A DNA stretch of 64,000 bases from Boswellia sacra. Lineage: Eukaryota; Streptophyta; Magnoliopsida; Sapindales; Burseraceae. The DNA is taken from the NCBI GenBank assembly GCA_013180625.2, contig SNVD02013903.1, forward strand, positions 20,646 to 84,645, in the 5' to 3' direction. The notes under the pieces are model-generated. The model saw nothing but the letters and a program-made list of their open reading frames with translations. It was not told the origin of the DNA and ran no database searches. Positions 56,765-64,000 of the stretch are shown here, piece by piece (the first letter of the stretch is position 1; each line of letters starts with the position of its first letter). The position numbers were made by a program, and so were the translations under genes.

Positions 56765-57425
56765 ATGGAGAAAGCACCAATTCGGCGATTCCAAAATATA
56801 TGCGTATTTTGTGGATCGCAATTTGGTAAAGATGGAGATTTTACAACAGCATCTCTTGATCTTGGTAGGACATTAGCTGCGAGGGGTATTCATTTGATTT
56901 ATGGAGGGGGGTAGTCTTGGGTTAATGGGGTGTGTGTCGACAACTACATCCCTAGGAGGGAGTAAAGTTCTCGGCATTATCCCTAAACCATTAGCTGTAC
57001 GAGATATCGTAGGCAATACAATCGAGGAAGAGTTACAGGTCTCTAGCATGCATGAGCGTATTGCGCATATGGTTGTTAAGTCCGATGCATTTATAGCTTT
57101 GCCTGGTGGTTATAGTACATTAGTGGAGATATTTCAAATCACCTCTTGGGCACAGCTAAACATCCATCGGAAACCCATTGGTTTGTTAAATGTCAATAAG
57201 TTTTTTGATGGTTTGTTGTCTTTTATTGATCAAGCAGTAGAAAAAAACTTCATCTCACAGTCGGCGAGGCAAATCCTGGTTACAGCTTCAACTGCAGGGG
57301 AGTTAATTGATAAACTACAAGAATTCGTCTATTTGCCTGATCCAACAACGGCTCGGATAGATTGTTTTGGAGAAGGTAATAAAAAGCGTAGACTGGATTT
57401 AACGCTCCATCTAAACTGGATTTAA
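56765..57425 (+). pseudogene. LOG: Cargo gene B, copy 2: LOG-like gene, one frameshift
   Basis: ATG 56765 (MEKAPIRRFQNICVFCGSQF) reads well to the Gly-rich loop IYGGG, where a run of six G (56906-56911) adds one base and ends the frame at TAG. The next frame reads [68 protein letters not shown] and on to TAA 57423-57425, with a short extra tail. Length without the shift is normal for LOG (about 220 aa). The phosphate-binding motif is PGGYSTLVE instead of PGGYGTxxE, and the Lys of MHxRKxxM is Ile. It has no introns. An internal ATG at 56901 is in frame with the downstream part. Its ancestor was surely a LOG enzyme; activity of a repaired form is uncertain. Confidence 0.9.
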
Positions 57426-58649
57426 AACTCCATCTGTAATCTCTATCTGCTGGTTTGCTTCATTTTCGTTTACTTTCTCTTTATTGTGTTTATTTGAGTT
57501 TTTGTTTTTCAGGTTGTTTCTCCCCACACCCGGTAATATTTTTTAATCTTGGCTTTTAGAGTGGTGGCTTAAAAAGTTCAAGTTCTCTTGAAACGCATTC
57601 TGGATTTCTTTAATCCATAATGGCTGAATAAGGAGGCAAACTTCTAAACTTTTTAAACCCATTCTAACTGACTTGTTTGTGTTTGCTGATTTGTTGGACT
57701 TTATTTTTTTCTGATTAAGTTTAGTTTTATGTAATTTGGAGTTGTGTGTTTTTTTATTTTTGTTGTTTTTTTTTTTTTTTTTTGAAAATTTTTATCAGTT
57801 TCGATCCGAAAAAAAAAAACATTGTGGAAAAACCTGAGAATGGCAGAATATGGGGATTTCTTAACTCTTGAAACGCATTCTCTCTCAATAAATCTGTAGT
57901 TTGTTTATTTCATGTTGTTTGAAGTGTCTTGTTTCTTGTTTTGTTCTTTCATAATAAAGGTATATAGGCTGGAAACCTTAAGTCTGCGGGCTACTGGTCA
58001 TAAGGATTGTTGAAATATACAATCTTGACTCAGGTGTAACAACGCCACGTACCTCTTTTCTTGCCTTTTGGGGGTCGATGATAAGATAATGATTGAATTA
58101 AGAATAACTCTTGGAAAATGATAAATGATGCATGGATCTGTGTGCTGTAAATGTTTATTGGTTTTCGCTTTGCTTTTGATTCCTTGCGCAACATTGAGCA
58201 CTGAGCTTTTATCACTGATTTATTTGTTCACTTAGAGAAAGTTTATGTAATTTAAATGTTTCTTCAGATTTCAATGAATTCTAGAACATGTTTGATGGTC
58301 ACTCGAGGCGAAATCCTAGACTGTGCAACATTGGGGAAATGATTTAGGCCATCTTTGGACCGTTTGAGCCTTAATAGCCAACCTTGACTGAAATTGATCC
58401 CTAGTTACCCCTTTTGAGCCTTTGTAAGCCTTTTTCTTTGTTAACTCACTAAAAGATTTCCTAACCTCAAATGAATTTGTTCCAAAAAGTTTATCCCTTA
58501 CCTATGAGCATGTAGATCATTCACAATTAAATTCTGAGCTATGTTCTGGTTTTGGGAAGTTAGAGGAGGTTGGGATGTGTCATGAGCAATGCAAGTGAGT
58601 TCTATTGTGTTTAAAAAAAAAAAGCCAATCTGTACTTATCGTCCACGTA
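57426..58649 (+). other. 3' leader of element 2
   Basis: Non-coding. CTCTTGAAACGCATTCT occurs at about 57585-57601 and again near 57870, as after LOG copy 1. Long T and A runs lie at 57768-57820. GAGCCTTAATAGCCAACC and CCCCTTTTGAGCCTTTGTAA near 58366-58430 are familiar from Athila 3' regions. No polypurine tract precedes the next LTR, because an adapter lies there. Confidence 0.6.
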
Positions 58650-58687
58650 CTGTCTCTTATACACATCTAGATGTGTATAAGAGACAG
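58650..58687. other. Second Nextera mate-pair junction adapter
   Basis: Identical to 52460-52497. It replaces the expected polypurine tract and the first 53 bp of the LTR, and leads to the well-known artificial peptide VSYTHLDVYKRQ in one frame. Confidence 0.97.
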
Positions 58688-60044
58688 GCTATATTCCTTG
58701 GTATTTTTATGTTTTTGTGTGGTTTTGATATTTGTAGGAGTTTTGGAACAACTTGCACAAAAATGGAGTAAAACCCTTCATTTTCACCTCTGCTAGTCAA
58801 CCATATTCTCGGATTTAATTGTATTGATATACAATGAACTCGATGACGTATTATATACCGTTGGAAAGCTCTCGAAGTCTATTTTCTCGAGAAATTTACG
58901 GTTTATAAATCCATTCAGTGTACCAAAAGTTGTAATCAAAACAGTGTGAGATGTATAGAAATATAATTCCACAATCACTGTAGCATGTATAATACGGGGC
59001 ACTGTAGCAAGTCACTGTAGCAGAGTATTTAAACACATTTTAGGGTTTTATTTTCATAACTTGAAGAGGGGAGAACGTGGTGGAGGCTTCAGCTCTGGAA
59101 TTGTTTCATCTCTTGGAGTTCTTGAAGGAGAAAGGAAGCTTGGAAAGAGGAAGAACTACAATCCAAAGAGAATTACATAAATTTGCTAAGTTTTTCCCTT
59201 CCCTTTCATTTTCTGGAATGTCTCCATGTTGTATTGTATTTACCACGTTCTTAAACATGTGTAACTGAATCTGAAATGGTTGAGGGTGATTTCAAAGCCC
59301 CTGATATGGTTTTTGTAAGTTGATTGTGCAAGAAGTTGTTATCCAATTCTCTAATTGAAGTTGCTTGTATTTTCCTATATCTAATGCTTATGATTGCTTG
59401 CTGGATTGTATTTCGAATGGCCAACTGAATAATCTGGTTGTTGTCTATTGCTATACTAGAAATCTTGATCCGTAATTGTCTTGAATTTCTAATCCTTAGT
59501 AGCAAAATTGTGATCAGAGATTGCAATTGGAGAATACAACCTAAGTTAAATAATCCGAGCGTGTTTGTTTATTGCTTAGATCAACCTATCTTTCTTATCG
59601 TAATGCATCCATTGAATTAAATTTAGAGAGCTTGTTCTAGGTTGTTTAATGGATAGAGATTAAATAAAGAGCCTTTTTTATTTACCAACAAAGTAAGGAA
59701 AGATTGGGATAACAGAGCTTGTTGTTATCTACGGTTGATAACTTCAATGCTGTAGTTAGATGACAATTCTACAATTAATTCACAAATCCATATCTTGTGG
59801 TAGAGAAGGATCCCTTAACCAGCTTTCTCCCATTGATTTTCATTCAAATTTACTTTCTGTTTTGTTATTCTTCGTTTGCATTATTATTTCATTTAGTAAA
59901 GCATTCAACAAAAATCCCCCCCTGTTTAGTTTATTGTTGCTGGAAATAACAAATTCAATTAGAATCAATCCTCGTGGGAATGATATCTTACTTATCATTT
60001 TATTACTTGTGCGACTAGTATACTTGCTAGTTTCGAACGCATCA
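58688..60044 (+). repeat. LTR of the element 2 family, 5' end missing
   Basis: Starts at GCTATATTCC, equivalent to 51610 in the first LTR, and ends CGAACGCATCA. It serves as the 3' LTR of element 2, or equally as the 5' LTR of the fragment that follows. Confidence 0.85.
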
Positions 60045-60050
60045 AGTTTT

Positions 60051-60501
60051 TGGCGCCGTTGCCGGGGATTGATTTTCTAATCGATTTGTTGTTTTGTTGT
60101 TATTGTTAATTCCTATTTTTGTTTGTTTTTCTTTTCTGATTGTTTGTGTTTAGACGACATGGCAGTAAACTTCCAACAATTCAGTAGCCGATTTGAGCCA
60201 CAATTACATTGGAGTGTAAATGAGGTAAGCACTCAGAACATTGAACAACAACTTTCTGAGCTAACTTCTCTTGTCGAAAACATGGTTGTAAGAGATATGC
60301 AAAAATCTTATGAATGTGGGATATATTCTACGATGGAGCATCCAATCGACATGTATCCAACTTTACAAGAAGAATATATGGAACAAGCCAATGCTATGGG
60401 TGGATTTCCAGGACAAACGAGGCAATGGTATGATCCTTTCTCTAGCACTTACAATGCTGGATGGGAAGATCATCTTAATTTCAGTTACTGGAATCATCAA
60501 A
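60051..60501 (+). pseudogene. Primer site and gag start of a truncated sister element
   Basis: The tRNA-Asp primer site at 60051-60068 and a gag start at ATG 60159 (MAVNFQQFSSRFEPQLHW) repeat the layout of 52982 and 53089. The reading stops matching after FSYWNHQ at 60500, where an LTR in the opposite orientation begins. Confidence 0.8.
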
Positions 60502-61908
60502 TGAGAGTTCGAAACTAGCAAGTATACTAGTCGCACAAGTAATAAAGTAATGAGTAAGATATCATTCCCACGAGGATTAATTCTAATTAAATTTGTTATT
60601 CGAAAGTGAAAACAGAATAAATGGGGGGTTTTGTTGATTGATTAACTAAAATCAATACGAAAGCAAATGAATAATAATACAATGCAAAGTTAAATCAATT
60701 GAGAGATACACAATGAAAGAAATCTGGTTAAGGGATTATTCTCTACCACAAGATATGGATTTGCGAATTAATCACAGAATTGTCATACAATTACACCATT
60801 GAAATTATCAACCGTAGATAACAACAAGCTCTGTTATCCCAATCTTTCCTTACTTTGTTGTTAAATAAAACAGGCTCTTTATTTAATCTCTATCCATTAA
60901 ACAACCTAGAACAAGCTTCTAAATTTAATTCAATGGATGCATTACGACAAGAAAGATAGGTTGATCTAAGCAATAAACACACAAGCTCGGATTATTTAAC
61001 TTAGGTTGTATTCTCCAATTGCAATCTCTGATCACAATTTTGCTACAAGGATTAGAAATTCAAGACAATTACGGATCAAGATTTCTAGTCTAGCAATAGA
61101 CAATATCCAGATTATATTCAGTTGGCCACCCAAATACAATTCAGCAAGCAATCATAAGCATTAGACATGGGAAAATACAAGCAACTTCAATTAGAGAATT
61201 GGATAACAACTTCTTGCACAATCAACTACAAAAACCATATCAGGGGCTTTGAAATCACCCTCAACCAATTCAGATTCAGTTACACATGTTTAAGAACGTG
61301 TAAATACAATACAACATGGAGACATTCCAGAAAATGAAAGGGAAGGGAAAAACTTAGCAAATTTGATGTAATTCTCTTTGGATTGTAGTTCTTCCTCTTT
61401 CCAAGCTTCCTTTCTCCTTCAAGAACTCCAGGAGATGAAAGAATTCAGAGCTGCAGCCTCCACCCCGTTCTCCCCTCTTCAAGTTATGAAAATAAAACCC
61501 TAAAATGTGTTTAAATACTCTGCTACAGTAACGTGCTACAGTGTCCCGTATTATACATGCTACAGTGATGTGTGGAATTACATTTCTACAATTCTTACAC
61601 TGTTTTGATTACAACTTTTGGTACACTGAATGGATTCATAAACCGTAAATTTCTCCAAAAAGTAGAATTCGAGAGCTTTTCAACGATATATGATATGTCA
61701 TCGGGTTCATTGTATATCAATACAATTAAATCCGAGAAGATGGTTGACTAGCAGAGGTGAAAATGAAGGTTTTACTCCATTTTTGTGCAAGTTGCTCCAA
61801 AACTCCTACAAACATCAAAATCACACAAAAACATAAAAATACCAAGGAATATAGCAAAGAAACATGGACGAATTGATATGAAAATGATATACAAATAGAC
61901 ACTTATCA
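60502..61908 (-). repeat. LTR of the element 2 family, inverted
   Basis: Reverse complement of the LTR, from GAGTTCGAAACTAGCAAG (LTR end) to GACACTTATCA (LTR start). About 1407 bp. Confidence 0.85.
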
Positions 61909-61943
61909 AATTCCCCCACACTTAGACTTTGCTAGTCCTCGAG
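61909..61943 (-). other. Polypurine tract and 3' leader scrap of the inverted element
   Basis: On the minus strand GACTAGCAAAGTCTAAG is followed by TGTGGGGGAATT, right next to the inverted LTR start. This shows what the missing tract of element 2 should look like. Only 35 bp of this minus-strand element's inside remain. Confidence 0.75.
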
Positions 61944-63409
61944 TGATAGGTGTCTATTTATGTATTACTTTTATATCAATTCGTCCATGTTTCTTTGCTA
62001 TATTCCTTGGTATTTTTATGTTTTTGTGTGGTTTTGATGTTTGTAGGAGTTTTGGAGCAACTTGCACAAAAATGGAGTAAAACCTTCATTTTCACCTCTG
62101 CTAGTCAACCATCTTCTCGGATTTAATTGTATTGATATACAATGAACCCGATGACATATTATATACCGTTGGAAAGCTCTCGAAGTCTATTTTCTGGAGA
62201 AATTTACGGTTTATAAATCCATTCAGTGTACCAAAAGTTGAATCAAAACAGTGTGAGATGTATAGAAATATAATTCCACAAGTCACTTTGTTTTTTTTAA
62301 ATAAGGGCCAAAAATTTGGAGTATATACGGTAGGCGCACGTAGCAAGTCAGTTGTCTAGAGAGTATTTTTAAAAACACCATTTTAGGGTTTTATTTTCAT
62401 AACTTGAAGGGGGGAAAACGTGGGAGGAGGCTGCATTTCTGGATTTCTCTCATCCCTTGGAGTTTTTGAAGGAGAAAGAAGATTTTGAAAGAGGAGGAAC
62501 TACAATTCCAAGAAGATTCATATACAAAGAAGATTTTCAAAGAATTTGCTAAGTTCTTTCTTTCCTTTTCAATTCTGGAATTTCTCTGTATTGTATTTGT
62601 TATTCTGATTGAATATGTGTAACTAAATCTGAATTTGTTGAGGGTGATTTCAAAGCCCTTGATATGGATTTTGTGAGTTGATTGTGTAAGAAATTGTTAT
62701 CCAATTCTCTAATTGAAGTTGCTTGTATTTTCCCATATCTAATGCTTATGATTGCTTGCTGATTGTATTTGGAATGGGCAACTGAATATAATCTGGTTGT
62801 TGTCTATTGCTAGAGTAGAAATCTTGATCCGTAATTGTCTTGAATTTCTAATCCTTAGTAGCAAAATTGTGAACAGAGATTGCAATTGGAGAATACAACC
62901 TAAGTTAAATAATCCGAGCTTGTGTGTTTATTGCTTAGATCAACCTATCTTTCTTATCATAATGCATCCATTGAATTAAACTCAGAGAGCTTGTTCTAGG
63001 TTGTTAATGGATAGAGATTAAATAAAGAGCATGTTTTATTTAACAACAAAGTAAGGAAAGATTGGGATAACAGAGCTTGTTGTTATCTACGGTTGATAGA
63101 CTTACAATGCGTAATTGGATACAATATCAATGTTAATTATCAAAAAATTCATACGTGTGGCGAGAAAGCAACCCTAATTAAACCAAGTGTCTCTCATTGA
63201 ATTTTCAATTCATTTAATATTGTGTTGTGTTATTCTTTATTTGCCTTCGTATTCAGTTTAATTAATCATTCAACAAAACCCCCCATATTTAGTTTGTTGT
63301 TGCTGAAAAAATAACAAATTTAATTAGAATCAATCCTCGTGGGAACGATATCTTACTCATCACTTTATGACTTGTGTGACTAGTATACTTGCTAGTTTCG
63401 AACGCATCA
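61944..63409 (+). repeat. LTR of the element 2 family, plus strand
   Basis: TGATAGGTGTC to CGAACGCATCA, 1466 bp. It is longer than its relatives because of irregular inserted sequence at about 62287-62350 and a poorly matching stretch at 63098-63180. Confidence 0.85.
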
Positions 63410-63415
63410 AGTTTT

Positions 63416-64000
63416 TGGCGCCGTTGCCGGGGATTGATTTTCTAATCGATTTGTTATTTTTTTTTCATTGTTGATTCATATTTTCTTTGTTTTTCTTTTC
63501 TGATTGTTTGTGTTTAGACAACATGGCAGTAAATTTCTATCAATTCAGTAGCGGATTTGAGCCACAAGTACCATGGAGAGTAAATGAGGTAAGCACTCCG
63601 AACATTGAAAAACAACTTTCTGAGCTAACCTCTCTTGTGGAAAACATGGCTGTAGGAGATATGCAAAAATCTTATGAATGTGGGATATATTCTACAATGG
63701 AGCATCCAATCGACATGTATCCAACTTTACAAGAAGAATATATGGAACAAGCCAATGCCATGGGTGGATTTCCAGGACAAACGAGGCAATGGTATGATCT
63801 TTTCTCTAGCACTTACAATGCTGGATGGGAAGATCAACATAATTTCAGTTACTGGAATCATCAACCAATCACTCCAAATGTGATACCAAATCGGCCACAA
63901 GGTTTCAATCAACCTAGAGTGTAGCAACCATTTCAAATGCAACCACCACCAATGCCACATCCAGCACCGCAACCAGCTTCGCAAAACTCAGGTATGTCCT
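63416..64000 (+). pseudogene. Primer site and gag start of another element 2 relative, cut by window end
   Basis: Primer site 63416-63433, gag from ATG 63523 (MAVNFYQFSSGFEPQVPW) with the same domain order as 53089. A stop occurs at 63922-63924 and homologous coding sequence continues to the window end. Confidence 0.8.

Larger units (their letters stand above)
51557..60044 (+). mobile_element. Non-autonomous Athila-type element with the same cargo (element 2)
   Basis: The LTRs at 51557-52975 and 58688-60044 belong to a family different from element 1 (start TGATAGGTGTC). Inside are a tRNA-Asp primer site, gag, protease and the first residues of RT, then a direct jump to the 3' region. RT core, RNase H and integrase are missing. 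Cargo gene A and a LOG-like gene lie between this remnant and the 3' LTR, in the same order as in element 1. It would depend on another element for transposition. Two sequencing adapters inside show that the assembly is not fully reliable here. Confidence 0.75.

Noticed and set aside
58589..58771. 60-codon open frame containing VSYTHLDVYKRQ
   Set aside because: It is a translation of the mate-pair adapter joined to LTR sequence, so it is not a gene.
1..64000. CRISPR arrays, operons, ribosome-binding sites, rRNA genes
   Set aside because: None seen; the tandem arrays lack CRISPR-like unique spacers and the DNA is clearly plant nuclear.

Overview
The window is AT-rich nuclear DNA from a eudicot plant. 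Spliced genes with plant-type introns, tRNA-Met- and tRNA-Asp-primed LTR retrotransposons, hAT/MULE miniature elements and a DUF4283-type LINE all point that way. I cannot name the species. Most of the 64 kb is nested transposable elements. The only host genes I can support are a broken NPF (NRT1/PTR) transporter and a doubtful 43-codon gene. Fragments of heat-shock factor, receptor kinase and catalase genes are also present.

Layout: 1-5008 is a degenerate SIRE-like Copia element with most of its reverse transcriptase deleted. 6752-7683 is a hAT-type MITE with perfect 8-bp target duplications and tRNA-like modules inside. 10995-16741 is a full-length decayed Copia (minus strand) with target duplication ACTAA, itself hit by another hAT-type MITE. 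17396-28356 (minus) is a four-exon NPF gene ruined by a 4-bp insertion; its third intron holds a young Reina-like chromovirus (18417-23586) and a tiny TRIM (23591-23937), and its second intron holds a MULE-like MITE. 28931-31205 (minus) is an ORF1-only LINE. Copia gag scraps in both orientations follow.

36876-46571 is an Athila-type Ty3 element, and 51557-60044 is a second, non-autonomous one with different LTRs. A pile of related LTRs, including an inverted pair, fills the rest of the window. Gene fragments (HSF, CRK, catalase) lie between the two elements.

The most unusual feature is that both Athila-type elements carry the same two-gene cargo between pol and the 3' LTR, where Athila elements usually have an env-like ORF. 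The first cargo gene encodes a small basic protein with a Cys cluster that I do not recognise. The second is an intronless LOG-like gene (cytokinin riboside 5'-monophosphate phosphoribohydrolase). All four cargo genes are now broken, by different lesions. Both LOG copies are shifted at the same G-run in the Gly-rich motif, one by -1 and the other by +1.

The assembly has a technical flaw. Two perfect 38-bp Nextera mate-pair junction adapters remain at 52460-52497 and 58650-58687, so joins in the 51.5-64 kb part, including the inverted LTRs, need raw-read support before biological use.
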